DNA from: Vandiemenella viatica
Taxonomy: Eukaryota > Arthropoda > Insecta > Orthoptera > Morabidae
NCBI GenBank assembly: GCA_031002005.1
Contig: CM061919.1
Span: 13,029,687-13,093,686 of the forward strand
Reading direction: 5' to 3'
Length of the DNA: 64,000 nucleotides
The notes under the pieces were generated by a model. The model was given only the letters and a program-made list of their open reading frames with translations. It was not told the DNA's origin and searched no databases. This document shows, piece by piece, positions 11,071-23,307 of this stretch. Each line of letters begins with the position of its first letter. The stretch's first letter is position 1. Made by a program: the position numbers and the translations under genes.

Positions 11071-13844
11071 GGACACTTTCTGCTTACGAATAAGCCACTC
11101 AGCGACCGAATAAACCTTCGGGGTCTGCTGCCAAAAATGCCATCCGCGTTTGTTATTTTTACTTTTCCTACCAGTTCTCTTCTATGAATAACTGCGTACC
11201 CAATACATACCTATAAACTTCAGTCAGATAAAAACAACTACATTATAAGCCGAAAGATATTAAATTTCACAACAATGGGACCATCATCATCCTGTTTTAA
11301 ATTCCTTAGAATTGTACCATTTAGAAAATTCTTAATTCCTTATTGTCATTACGAGACTTTCTTTAAATCCCTTCATTGTTTTAAATAAATCTATCCTGAT
11401 CGCCGACTCCGTTGCATGGAAAAGAAAATTTTCCCTGTCCACTATGCCTGAAATCAAGTACTATCTTACACTCATAATCATCTCTTTGCTTCCACATAGC
11501 ACTACAAATTTTTCAACCAATATCCATGCCGGCCTTGTCGCCAAAATGTATCTCGTACACATCCAGCTGCCTCGTCGTCCACCTCTTGTCTGGTTACGAT
11601 TGTCAACGCAACTCTCTTAATTTATCAACTATCGATTGTTTTTTATACGCCGTAAGTTGGAACAACATTTTTGTATGGCTACGATTAGAAGATATAGTAC
11701 TAATCGTCAAATAAACCTTCTAGGACATAATAGGTACTGTCAGAACAGAGACAGAATATCTGAAACCTAATCAGACCGATTATTAACTACGGGATGAAAT
11801 TTCATACATTTCGGTTTGTTATAAACAGAAACTCAGACGTTGCGAACTTCTTTCATCTAGAGGCAGCCAATAAGAACACGAAGTTTACATACAGTGAACA
11901 GAGTATCAGTTGATCCAATTATTTGAAAACTGGAAATTGAAATTTTGCATAAATGTTACACTTTATCTGTCGCTTGTACGAGGTGAAGTTAGAAGTGCGT
12001 ATTTATAGTTACAGCTTACGTTTCGATCGAGCTCAATATTCGACTTTGTACGTCTCAATCGCAAAGCATAAAACTGTTAATTATTTTGTCATATCCATAT
12101 CAGATCCAATTCAGCTTGAAACTACACACAACTGATAACAAGGGTTCGCATCCCAAGGCAAGGAGCGGGTCTTGTCAAAGGATCAAAGTAATGGGGCAAC
12201 TAAGAACTACAAACAGAGATCGCACAGCAGTAGGCTGCAATCGAAGTAACTTTTGAAATGGAGGGCAAGATAGTTTAGAAAAACACTTGATTAAATAAAC
12301 AAAAATAACACTTTCATGGATACAGTGTACTGAAGCCACAGAAAGTCATGTGAGTAGGCGTTGCCAAAATATTATACTGGAGAGCTGTGATGAGTTAAGC
12401 AGAACAGCGCAGCGTAACGAGGCTCAAAGGACTAGACGCTGCAATTCAGAGTGAGTAACTCGAATCAGGGACAAGGCGTTTCCACAAGGAATGCATGAAA
12501 CTAATAAATATTCTAGCAGTAAGAAAGATTTCGGTTACTATTTCACCACATTATAGCAACATGGATCAGATGATTCTTGCACATGCGTGTATGATACCTC
12601 GAGCAAATTAACAGATGATTCTGTTCATGTCAACCCATATCGGTACGGGGAGAATAGTCACATAGTTATCAGCCAACCAACGACTACAAAAGGAACATAT
12701 TGCAACGACACAGTTGTCATAATTAATATGTGCAAATACCGCAAGACATTTTAGTTGTTCACGAATGACTTACAGCGAACATCCCAATAATTTGTATACA
12801 TGAATGAAAGGCCTTTGAGAGGGCGATGAACGAAGATGACACGCCCTTGGGACGGAAACATCACTGCCCTCAGTGATGAACACGTCACTGGAGAGGCAAC
12901 CACACGCAGCTGGCAGGAAGTCAGCAGTGCCGTGAGAGTCTGTACGGTCAGCGTTTAAGAGTTTGCAATTACCTGCGGCAGTATTTCAATGCGAGGGGCC
13001 ATGTTTTATCGATGGAAGAACTGATTAGCAACGCTACTGAAAATGGTGCAAGTGTACACCTTCACGAAATTACGCTAGAAAATCAAAATTAACATGGCTC
13101 CTCGGTACTATATGCTTTTACTGCGTAGCCATCATACCCTCTTAAAAAGAAGAAATAGGAGAGGTCTTTGAATTGGCAGACGGGACGAGACAGCAGGTAC
13201 ACAGGGAGATTCGATAGCCCATGTGGGAGGAAGTGGCAGGATGTGAAGATAAGGACACGCCATGTTTTGGCAAAGAGCAGAGGAGAACTTGACACGCTGG
13301 TGCAGCGGTGATATCGCTAGGTGAGCAGCGTGCAGCGAGGTGGCTGCCGAAGGATCACTTTCGCTTTCTGTTTGGCGTCGGGCCGAGGCACGGCCGGCGG
13401 GCGAGAGCTGATGACACCTCCCGGTACGAACTTCAGCTAAAATAACGCATCAACTATCTACAGAATCCCAGCCCATATGCACCCGACGTTTATTTTAGTT
13501 TAATGCTCAAATGTAAAGCCAAATCATATTTCATTTATTGTATTTATTTGATACCCTGGTTTAAAATTAATGTGTTTCATCGAACATGTAAAGGCACTCG
13601 ATATTTCATCAAAAATAAGTTCGTTGTTGATTTGACGTTAGTTAATGTGTTACATGTCATTTGGATAAATTAAGGATGAGGTTTGTATTCAGTGGCTTGA
13701 GGATACAATAATTTTAAATTGGTTTTTTTCTAAATGTTTCTTTGTCGTAAATATTAAAGTGAAAAAGCTGAAGGCAGTAGTTTCACGCCGTATTCCTGTT
13801 TGATTAGAGAGTTCCGCATTCCTGTTTCCTGATCGTAGGCACTA
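11071..13844. other. unassigned stretch
   Basis: No supported gene. A B-box-like GGTTCGCATCC occurs at about 12144-12154 without other SINE signals. A GC-rich segment at 13290-13440 has no recognisable content. Confidence 0.45.
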
Positions 13845-13985
13845 GAGTGGACGTGCCGTGCTCGGCCGTTCCGGACGTTCAGCTTCGAGGAAGGATCCTC
13901 GGCTTCGTCGGGGATGGAACCCAGGCCGCTCTAGCCGTGGTCAGACTTCTACCGCCTGGGCTACGCGGCCGCTCAAATATTAAAG
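13845..13985 (-). mobile_element. possible tRNA-derived SINE of a separate family
   Basis: On the minus strand, GCGGCCGCGTAGCCCAGGCG resembles an A box (TAGCCCAGGCGG), and CTGGGTTCCATCCC about 40 bases later resembles a B box with one or two changes. A GC-rich segment follows. The head differs from families 1-3. A single copy in this window makes this tentative. Confidence 0.45.
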
Positions 13986-15785
13986 TAATAATAAACATTA
14001 AAATCGCAATATATATCTATAATTCTTAACTGAGAAATATTAGAATGGCAGCTACTGTACGTAAGTTTCTTTGTGGCTTGTCGGTTTGCTCTACATAGAA
14101 AAAAGGATGTGTGCATTGATCATAAGCGTTCTACTGTCTTACTGACGTTTTCTACTACTCTGTTGATAAGAAATAATGTATCAATGAAGTTCCTGTCCTA
14201 TCGCGCGGAGACTTTTGCGTATAACAATCGCTACTCTTAGATGTTTATCCTCTTCGGTTTTTCGACAAGTTTAATGCTGCCTTCCACTCCACTTCTTCCT
14301 GTCCTGCCATGTACCCAGACCATCTGCAATTCTTCTTTTCGTTTTGTAATCAAATTTATCTTATGAGGTAATTATTTTAATCAGTCGTTATTTTGTTCTT
14401 TACTTTGAAGTGAACCTGCTTGCAGCCGGCAACAGACGAAAATTACTGAACGTCCTCTAGTTTTTTTTTTTTTTATTAATATCTACTGATGAAATGAGGT
14501 GGGACTTTTTATCGCACACAAAGATAATCATAAATATCTTCTTTTTGTTTATGTCAATTAATAGAATATAACTAACACTCCCCCAGGCCTGCAGAATAAT
14601 CTTCGCAGCGTTTTCCGTTAACTTCTTTGTTCAACTATTCTGATGAATTACGTATTGTATCAGGGCATTTAGTTTTGAGTATCCTTTAGATACATCACTT
14701 TTCGAATGTTGCGAGACTTCTTCTTTCTGGCTTTAACACTGCGTATATTAATAACGCCGAGCTACATTTTTTTTTTTTTCAATATGGAAATTTATACATC
14801 TACCCTCAACTCCGTTGCTTGACATTCGGAAGCTGTTCAGACCGGTTCGTCAGGCCATCCAGACTTTGGTTTTGCATGGCTTCAAAAATCACTGTAAGCG
14901 AATTTCGGGATGGTTATTTAAAAGATCATTATATTATTCTTCTCTCACAACAGCGCAATATAGTCAGAAATGACATACTGATAGTATCTGCTTGGTTTAT
15001 CATGGCATATACGTATTATTGTTTAATTTTCTCGATTGCTTCCTCTGCATGATTAGAATGGGGGGTGGCCCACAAGTGACATTCTGCTGCTTGGAACCAT
15101 TGTGTTCCAAGCAGTATGGCGACTTGGCAGGTCTTTAGTATTTCTCTGCTCACTGCGGAAGGTTCTGGAGTGTGACACAGAGACGAGCAAGGCTGCTTTT
15201 TGCAGCGGTAGGGACAGGAGAGCCAGTCACCTCACGTAGCTGGCATCTGGCTCGCTCGCTAAAAATCATAATAAACGAGGGTGACTATGATCGGCACCCT
15301 GGTCACGACCGCCTTTGATGACCGCTCGGCGAACAATGCCAGTATTAGGCAACAGCGAGCACGTCGTGTGGGCCTCAATGCCTCGGCCTTGTGCAGTACA
15401 GTACGTGCGGTTATGTCGAGGGCTTGCAACCACGCAGCGTGCGTGAAGACAACCAGGATGCTACGCCACGATGGTATTCATTAGGGCAGCTGGAAGGGCA
15501 TGACTCCATATCATCTGTGGGGCAGCATGAGTTGTAATGATAAATGCAAAAACAGTCAACTTACTGGGCAAAAATATAAGCAACATTAACGAAAAAAAAA
15601 AAAAATACGATTGAAAGATTTATAACGTAATTTCGCGTGCACGGGCCCCAGTGTCTGTAGAAATGCTTTACCCCTTTTATTCCAGTCATTACTTGTTTCA
15701 GTTATTACCTTACTTTTTGTTTTCATACCTAGGCCGAAAGATTTTTGTTTCACTTATATTTTAAGGCAATGTAATATATTAAATA
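13986..15785. other. unassigned stretch
   Basis: AT-rich with T-tracts at 14460-14474 and 14768-14780. A GC-richer part at 15060-15540 includes the hairpin at 15087-15114 and an open frame of 67 codons (15281-15484) without recognisable motifs. Confidence 0.4.
15087..15114. repeat. perfect 11 bp hairpin
   Basis: CTGCTTGGAAC and GTTCCAAGCAG are exact inverted copies separated by six bases. No transposon ends are evident around it. Confidence 0.6.
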
Positions 15786-15845
15786 CTAGCAGTTACCCGC
15801 GACTTCGTCCGCGTGGAAGAGTGTTGTAATATAAGATTTTCTTGA

Positions 15846-16095
15846 GCGGTCTGGTCGCTCAGTGGTTAGGGCGTCCAACTGGACATGGAAAAGTCCCCAG
15901 CTTGAATCTCAGTCTCGCAGAAGATTTTCATAGGTCCTTAGCTCGACCTTCACCTCTGGCACAGGTTGTTGTGTGATGTGAAGTGCGCCAGAATGCTCAC
16001 GTGGTTCTGATTCCACGTTGAACTGTAGGTCCTCTAGGTTAAGCGGCTACGAAAGGGGCTGATTGCATAAACGTAATGAAGCCTTGCCACCAGGT
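15846..16095 (+). mobile_element. SINE family 3 copy nested in the Helitron
   Basis: The A box GGTCGCTCAGTGGTTAGG lies at about 15853-15870. A degraded B box (GCTTGAATCTC) is followed by the family 3 body: GATTTTCATAGGTCCTTAGC, CTTCACCTCTGGCA, GTGATGTGAAGTGCGCCAGAA, and TCCACGTTGAACTGTAGGTC. It lies inside the 3' part of the Helitron, so it inserted after that element arrived. Confidence 0.8.
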
Positions 16096-16310
16096 CAATA
16101 CGACCATAGAATTAATTTTAGAGCTATTTTTATATGTGATAGTAGTGATAAATAATGCAATAAAATAACAAAAATTTATTTGTTCCAAACAACTTCATCG
16201 TACTTCTAAAACAATAGAAATATTCTGTATGTTAGGAGTATTTTCAGTTTAATACATCGGTATATGTATTGTAGGACTTGTTATTTTCTGAAAAAACATG
16301 TAAATTTTTT

Positions 16311-17245
16311 GCACTCGATACCCGCGAGCAGGCAACATATAGTTAACCAAAGGAAAAGCAGTGAGTATCTAAGCGTATTCCCACTAATTTAAACATTTGA
16401 CCTTGCGATTTATTAATTGTCATTGAAAATGCAATTTTTTAATGGGAACTGTAATGTTTTAAATTCAAAGGGAATATTACTGGGAATAATTGGGAAACGC
16501 GGAATTATAACGGCTTCCCCTTTAGATAACCGGTAAGAATTGTCACCTTCACAATGTTTCTTCCTAGTTCTGTTATGTGTAATCTAGTGCCATTGCAATA
16601 CCTTGAGGGGAGGGGGGGGGGTCGAGATTACGCATCAGGAGAACTCGAGTCCCAACCTTAAAACCTTAAGCTCGAGTTTGTGGGACGATAGCCCGGATAA
16701 CTGGAAGGAGTTTGAAAACTCGACGGGGTAGGTAGCAGCATCGTCAGTTAACATTACTGTATCGATGGAAAAGTGTGTTGTCACTTCCCCGACTATTTCA
16801 TCTAATATTTTTTTTAGCTCCAGAATCATTTTTCGGGGCAAGTATTGTACTCTCGCATAACCCGTTTTCGTCATTGATAATATTTAGTTGAATGCTCGGG
16901 AAAACATTAGTAATGAGCTCGCGTTTGTTCAGGTGTTTCAGCAACTCGTTGCAATGCCAACTATGCCGCGTATTGTTGTTGCCGTCTTTTTGTTTGCTTC
17001 GGTGTTTCAGAAGTTCTTGAGATCGATTGCCAATCCGCTTGCTCTTAGCACCGAGCTCGCGATTTTCCCGGTGTGATCTTCCAGACACCAAGTGTTCATT
17101 TTGGTGTTGTCGCCCAACTTGCGACTGCTCCGGCAATTCAGCATCTCCAGAAGCCGCAATATGTGCTAAGTGCTCAACCCTGTGCAGCTCTGCTAGAGGA
17201 TTTGTTCCTGGGTTTTGGCTTTTTTCACAGCCGTAGTTTCCTTAC
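16311..17245 (-). pseudogene. Helitron Rep/helicase protein, Rep deleted and frameshifted
   Basis: Minus-strand fragments in order: a charged N-terminal zone (KKAKTQEQIL, then REN/RSQELLKHRSKQ repeats, ~17240-16920); NVFPSIQ and ENGLCESTILAPKND (~16900-16830); HFSIDTV and PVEFSNSFQLSGLSSHKLEL (~16775-16655); CNGTRLHITELG, ILTGYLKGEAVIIPRFPIIP and PFEFKTLQFP (~16590-16450); then TINKSQGQ and LYVACSRVSS (~16420-16320). These last are helicase motifs V and VI of the Pif1-like Helitron helicase. The catalytic HUH Rep domain and helicase motifs I-III should lie between the N-terminal zone and NVFPSIQ but are missing. At least one frameshift (near 16440) and a stop before LYVACSRV disable it. Confidence 0.82.
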
Positions 17246-17591
17246 ATTTCATTGAAAGATTTGAATTTCGTTTACCCGGCATCTCTTAAAATTGCTAATT
17301 TCAAGACTTGCGAATAAAAATTAATGTAGTTTTAATTAATGGAAACTCAAAACGTCAAAATATGATGGAAGCGACTAAACATCCAAAAATTTACTAACAT
17401 TCAAAGAGCAAATAAATACTACCATTATCTGAATAAAACATTTATAAATTTCAAAAATTTACTTCGACCAATGCCGTGTGTTCTGCTAAATCATCCAAGC
17501 TTATTATATATCTTTTGATACAATATCATTATAAAGCGATACATGAAGTCACTAAAATGGTGCTCGTGAAAGAAGCTTAAATAATTAATAA

Positions 17592-18540
17592 TGTTTCAGT
17601 TCTCATTTTGGCCCAGGCTGCATTTCAATTAAGTCACAAACTCCGCTAATAATACCGCTAGAAAATCAAAGCTTCTATCACTCGCGTATTAATACATTAG
17701 TAACGTGAATTATTATTTCAGATCTCAGGAAAATAAATACTTAATACATATGAAACTACATTCATTATTGCAGTTACGTAATTAAAAAATTTATACTAAA
17801 ATGCTTGTAAATTACAGTGTACAACGGAAAGTTCATAATTCTCTACAACTCTAAGACAATTTTTGTTAATATTGCTGGTCAAGTTTACTTCACGATAAAG
17901 TGACTGTTACTGCTCGTGATTTAGTAAGGCGTATAATGAAATTAATTGTGATAGTAATTTATGCTACACTAATTAGGAATCTTGATATAGAAAATTTTGT
18001 TACTACTCGAAATCCAGTTCCGATGCATTTAATGTGTTGAGGCGTGTTCATAACGTTTGATTTTGTAGCGGCAATATTAACAGAGATAGTAGTTAGGTTG
18101 AAATGCTGCCTGGACCAGAATGTTTTTGTTACAGTATAAGGCAGAAGTCATTTAGTTATTATTAGGAATAAATAAGCAGCTTTCATAAGCTCCGTGTAAA
18201 TGAGGTGTATCGCGTTGTAAACGACTTGCAATATTGCTTCATAAAACATTAAGTCTCTACGTTAGGCCATTGAATACATTCGTTTTAAGTGAAGGATTTA
18301 CGGGAGTAGTTTACGTGGCGATACATAACGTCACAACGTGACATAGTGCTTATGAAATTTGTTTAAATAGAGGATAACTAAATTTCTCATGTCATTGGCT
18401 GTGACAAAAAGATTCAGTTTTCATTATGGTCCAGGTAGAATATCAATGTAACCACAATCTCCGCTAATATTGGCGCTACAAATTCAAAACCTCAACCATA
18501 CGCTCATTGAAACAATTATTTTATCCTAAGTTAGCAACGT
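17592..18540. repeat. diverged direct repeat inside the Helitron 5' region
   Basis: Segments 17592-17713 and 18412-18540 share order and blocks (CAGTT-TCATT-TGG-CCAGG, then TCAAT-TAA--CACAA-CTCCGCTAATA, then CGCTA-AAAT-CAAA). They are about 820 bp apart, with many substitutions. This suggests an old duplication within the non-coding 5' part of the element. The rest of 17.25-19.2 kb shows no coding frame. Confidence 0.5.
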
Positions 18541-19374
18541 CGTGTATCGCGACGTAAACTTGAATCGGATTTATTAGATATTTGTAGAAATTGAACAGTA
18601 AGTAAAAAGCACTGTTTCCTAAATCATAGTCTACTATTTGTACTGATTTATACAAAAATTTTGAACAAAAAAGGGTTAGTTAATAATTTGTAATATTACA
18701 GAGAATGTATAGTGGCAAAAAAGAAGACACACAGGAAATAAATTAAACCGAGACAGAATGGAATCCGTAACATTTTTATAAATACGACATTTCGAGCACC
18801 GAAAACGCGCTTTTAGTAAATCGACTTTCCTGCTGGTATAATCATAGCATTTTACGTTGTTTATTTTCCAAGCTCTGATTTTTCACATCGATCGAAATTA
18901 TGGTGTAATATTTGAGATGTCATACTATTTTATGTACGCAAATGAAAAATCTCTTTGCGAACTTAACAACAGTACCTATCTTTTTTAATTTAAGGTTAAG
19001 TACATATTTATAATTCCTGCTTCCAAACTATTGTTTGTCAAGTGCATCGGTTTTATGGCTTTTAAACTAAACACAAACTTACATATGTAAGAAGGTTTTC
19101 ACTTTTATTTCTGAAAAGTAGTGTAAAAAGAGTAAACGTTGCAAGGCTGTCTACGAAGTAGGAAACTCTTTGTTGTTTGATATTAATGGAAATTTCTAAA
19201 AGAACTATGCGTTTTTCCGGGATAAAATATATCCTATGTTATTTCGCACGCAATTAACTGACTTCATGCCAAATTTCATTTAAATATGTTGAGTTATTAT
19301 GGCGTTATAGATTCCAGAAGTACATCCAAACACACATCCGAACTTTCTCGTTGTCTCATTTATAGATATATAGA

Positions 19375-20357
19375 TGAGAAATTAAAGCTATATGAAAAAT
19401 TATTCATATTAATACGTGGAGATGGTTATTGTATATTAGTACTACCTTAACCCACGAAGAAGGAAATAATTATTTCAGTAAGCATAAACATTGGTCAGGA
19501 TTACTTCTGTGATCACATCTAAAAATATAATTCCCGTAACAGTTAATTAAATGCGAATTAATTGCTCAGTCCTTTTTCGACTCTAATGAAGTCGACATTG
19601 TCGTCGACCAGCTGCTAAGCCTTAATTGAAAAAAATATCTAATTTCTTAGCAACAAATGAAAACTTTCCAACTCTCTTATCCACGAAATTAAGTGCTATT
19701 AAATGTTCATTGTTATTTGTTCGTTTTCACAAACTGTTCTTAATCATGTAGGTGTCTTAGCCAACGTACTCCTTATACACAGGAACCATTCTTTGTCATC
19801 CGCCATTTTTCTTCCAGTGAGTCACAACCCAGCTCGTTTAATTTATTGCTCACTGACTATGTTATATGGAAGTTCCACCGACTTTTCTGCTTTTCACATG
19901 GCGTAAATCATATGCAGGGGATTTGACATTATGGAATATGACAAAGCCGACGGTATTAAGCACCTCTCCGATCTCTGGAATGGAAAAGTGGATACTTGAG
20001 CGACTACTATTGGTGGTGCTTGGTGGTGTTACCTGTTTGTACTGTTTCACGTTGGTACCATACATCACTGTGCTTATTTTGTTCGTTCTACTGTACTAAA
20101 ACAATGATTTGAACGTTGGTGCAATCCACAAAGTACGTCACGTAAGGTGGAGGGAATGTGACTTGAAGGGAGACGGGGTCATTAGAAGCCATAAAAGTCT
20201 GTGCTTATACATTTTGGTGATCACATGTTCAGAAGCATTCGTCCTGAAAATTATTATTAAAAGTGCTGTTTTAGTAAAATTTCAAACTTAAGACTGTAAG
20301 CTGAGTTACGAGGAAAGGGAGATAAAAACCATAATATTTGTCTGTCGTAATGTTTGC
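19375..20357. other. unassigned stretch
   Basis: No supported gene. A 77-codon frame at 19866-20099 ends in a hydrophobic segment but lies opposite an equally open minus-strand frame and matches nothing I know. Confidence 0.4.
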
Positions 20358-20640
20358 ATGTGCCCCCGTGGTCTGGTGTCCCCAGTAGTTGCTCTACCAA
20401 GGCTTTTTATGGGGCTGAGACGAGAAATCAGTTCAGATACTGACCAACCGCGTAACCCACTGAAGCAGTGGGCCTTCACTCAGCCTCCAGGAAAAGCACA
20501 TCAAAGTCAGGGGCCCGCCGCTAGCTCCGTCAAGGCCGGATATTTGCCAGTGCCCCTCTGCAGGAAATGGCAAACAGACTCCAGCGACTGCTTCTGAGAA
20601 GCAGTACGACTGTTTGGTAATGAAAAGCCGATGAAATTAC
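20358..20640 (+). other. GC-rich block, possible unclassified element fragment
   Basis: Composition rises sharply relative to both flanks. It contains GCAGGAAATGGCAAACAGAC followed by a GCTTCTGAGAAGC palindrome, the kind of tail seen in some retroelement 3' ends. No domain or tRNA promoter is clear. Class unknown. Confidence 0.3.
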
Positions 20641-22859
20641 ATTAGACTGCAATAATTTGATGACTTGACTATACGTCGCCTCTCATTGCACACGAGAATT
20701 TATTGGGTTATTGAGAACTTACACGGAAAAATAGAAAACGGCTTTGACGCAACTTCTCCAATGACGATGAAATATATAACGTTACCAGTGGTTATTAAAG
20801 AAATACGTAGTCTACATTCAGGAGTGTTTATTTCGAGCCGAGAACTCGTACAACTCATCCCACACCCTTGACAGTTACAGCTACTACCTGAGGTGAGGGT
20901 GATGGGGGTTTTGAGTTTCCGAAATCGCTATTCCACGCACACACTTGCAGAAACACACGTACGCACACCTCACGCACAGTACTGCCATTTCTACGGATTT
21001 ATCCGTAGATCTACGGATTTTTATAAAAATTTAGGATTTTCGGATTTTGTTCAAAAATCTGCGGATTTTTTTCCATTTTTTATTATTAGTTGAATTTTTT
21101 TCCTTATATTTGTGTTTTGTTAAACTTTGAGCATATAGTGTTAATGCATTACAGAATTGTCAATAATTGTGAATATTTTCCTCGTAACTGCTCGTGTGAA
21201 CCAACGATTGAAATGAAATAAAGCTCATATTTTGTTTGATTATACATTTTATAGATCTTAAAAGACCGGTGGGTGCAGGAATTTTTAAGAGTTGTGTTTG
21301 ATCATATGAACTATGCCAGGTCGTTCCATGGTTTTGATTCCACGTTAAATTGTAGGTCCCAGAGGAAAGGAACTGGCCGTCCAACCTCTGACACAATGGC
21401 TTAGTACCCCTCCTCCGGGCGGATTACAACCAACCTTCGGATTGTGGACTAAGTTACGTTTTTTTTATTTTTTAAATAAAGACCGTAATATAGAACTATC
21501 GGCGCACTCTGTTTATGTACGGTGACAAGCTCGTTGGAATGGCTTTTTAACATTTTCTGTTACAGAACATATGCTAAATTTAATCGCAACAAAGAAAATG
21601 TGTGGCTCCCTAAAAAAAAATGTAGAATATTATTTGCTATTTCGAATTTTAAAGACCTGTAAATAAAAAGTATTCTTAATTTTGACTCTATCTTCAATAA
21701 TTATTGTTTCAATCTTTTAGTTAGCGAGTCTCCGGATTTTTGTACTCAATAAACAGAAATTTTAGCGATGATCTAGGGATATTCAAAGCCAAGTGTCTGG
21801 CAGCACTGCCCACGCACAAACACCTCCACGCCTTGTAGCGGATAGCCTGTCGGTTAAGGACGGGGAAACGTGTTGCCGCATGACCACTCCAACTGTCACG
21901 AGCGGGAACGTTTCTTCATAGTAGACAACTGGAGCGGCAAAAACTTTTTATTTTTTTGTAGATTACAATGTTCGTCTGTGTCTGATTCACATAAAAATAA
22001 TCCGCTGATATTCAACTAATGATAAATAACTTCTTTATCAAGTCTGGCTAGTACATTAGTCTGTACTCTGCAATTAACAATATTGTACATGCACAGAGCG
22101 CTTTGCACTAAAATTAATCTCTTATGTGTTCATTCCAATCTATGACGACTCCAGGGAAGACACAATACAAATACGTTGCTCTGTGACACTCTACTTCTAC
22201 GACATTTTTTATGGGAGAAGTATTTTTATCAATGATGTATTGCTCATGTTAGGAAACAAACTCAGTGGAAAACCGCATAGTGCTTCTGCAAGACAATCGT
22301 AGCCAAACGTCTGTTCCATGTGAGACCAATGGAAAGCGGACCCAAAACACGAGGCTTTTCTCTGTACTTTCTCGATAATAGTAACCAACACACTGAGATA
22401 TAGACTGCGTCATTTTATTGTCAAGTTGCTGGCAGTTCGTGTCGAATCATGGTCGGAAACTGGTGAGCACTAAATAGTCGCGGCTCAATTGCAGAGTTCA
22501 TCGGCTTACGCAGTTTCAGATCGCACAATTTAGCGAAATGAGAAAACTGGATGAAAAAATGAAGTAATAATGACTGTAAACAAGTTCCCTACTCTGTCTG
22601 ATCGAAAATTCCACACATTATGCGATTCCAACAACCGTCCTTAGGACTTTCTGCAAAGCCACAAGAGCAATTTCTCATGTATTAAAGAAATACCTTAGTT
22701 TTCCTACGCAGGAGCATACAACGTATAATTCAGTCCATGAAATAATTTACCCATTTTCAATATCCAATTATATTATAGTAAAATATACTGCAGAAGGATC
22801 GTTAACCAACCATACATAGCGGACACACATGAGAACATTTAATCTGTTTTGTCTGTTTA
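20641..22859. other. unassigned stretch
   Basis: AT-rich with no supported gene. The interval 20990-21080 contains four close copies of a short '(t)acggattt(tt)' motif (for example CTACGGATTT at 20991 and 21012). It includes the SINE fragment listed at 21315-21415. Confidence 0.4.
21315..21415 (+). mobile_element. SINE family 3, 3' fragment
   Basis: Contains GATTCCACGTTAAATTGTAG followed by GTCCCAGAGGAAAGGAACTGG and GGCTTAGTACCCCTCC, matching the tail of family 3 (16.0 and 42.9 kb). The promoter half is absent, as in 5'-truncated insertions. Confidence 0.6.
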
Positions 22860-23018
22860 ATTTTACTTTCTCTCTACAGGCCTGTTCGAGGATTTCAATA
22901 GCTTTAAACTTTCTTCAGACAACGCTAACTATTTGTTTAAAAACCGCGCAAAAATCAGTCCAGTAATTTTTAGATTATAGGGGACACACATACGAGCATT
23001 GCATTTTATATAAATAGA
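22860..23018 (-). mobile_element. Helitron 5'-end-like fragment
   Basis: The minus strand from 23018 reads TCTATTTATATAAAATGCAA followed by CTCGTATGTGTGTCCCC. It parallels the start of the 15.8-19.4 kb Helitron (TCTATATATCTATAAATG, then GGATGTGTGTTTGG). The inward part (CAGTAATTTTTAGATTAT on plus) is of the kind repeated next to such ends in insects. No 3' end was found, and the base outside is C rather than A, so this is a tentative solo end. Confidence 0.45.
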
Positions 23019-23090
23019 GTTCTTCGTACAACTCAATCTGCTAAATACACGATAATGATTTGCAAGTTATTGCAGAGGAAAAAAAAAAAT

Positions 23091-23307
23091 CAGGCAAAGA
23101 AAGTAACAAAAACGCGGGGAAATTTACTTCATATATTGCAAAACTTTTAAGTAAACAAATTGGAAATCAATTTAAAAAACAAATCAGTAAAAAAAAAAAC
23201 AGGCAAAGAATGGAAAGAAAGTAACAAAAACGCGGGGAAATTTACTTCATATATTGCAAAACTTTTAAGGAAACAAATTGGAAATCAATTTAAAAAACAA
23301 ATCAGTT
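23091..23307 (+). repeat. near-perfect tandem duplication, ~118 bp spacing
   Basis: GTAACAAAAACGCGGGGAAA begins at 23103 and again at 23221. The copies match through ATATTGCAAAACTTTTAA to AAAAACAAATCAGT with a single substitution (GTAAAC versus GGAAAC) plus an extra TGGAAAGAA in copy 2. Each copy is preceded by an A-run. The 76-codon frame here is a product of the repeat. Confidence 0.92.

Larger units (their letters stand above)
15786..19374 (-). mobile_element. Helitron rolling-circle transposon, degenerate
   Basis: On the minus strand the element begins TCTATATATCTATAAATGAG (T at 19374), the TC-initiated 5' end typical of Helitrons. It finishes with a short GC hairpin (CGCG-GACGAAGT-CGCG), then GGTAACTGCTAG ending at 15786, followed by host T. 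A 3' hairpin plus CTAG, inserted between A and T without target duplication, is the Helitron signature; the bases outside are A (5') and T (3'). Length is ~3.6 kb against 6 kb or more for autonomous insect copies. A decayed helicase gene lies at 16.3-17.2 kb, and a SINE is nested near the 3' end. Confidence 0.85.

Noticed and set aside
19866..20099. 77-codon frame with a hydrophobic C-terminus
   Set aside because: An equally open antisense frame overlaps it, and no known motif is seen.
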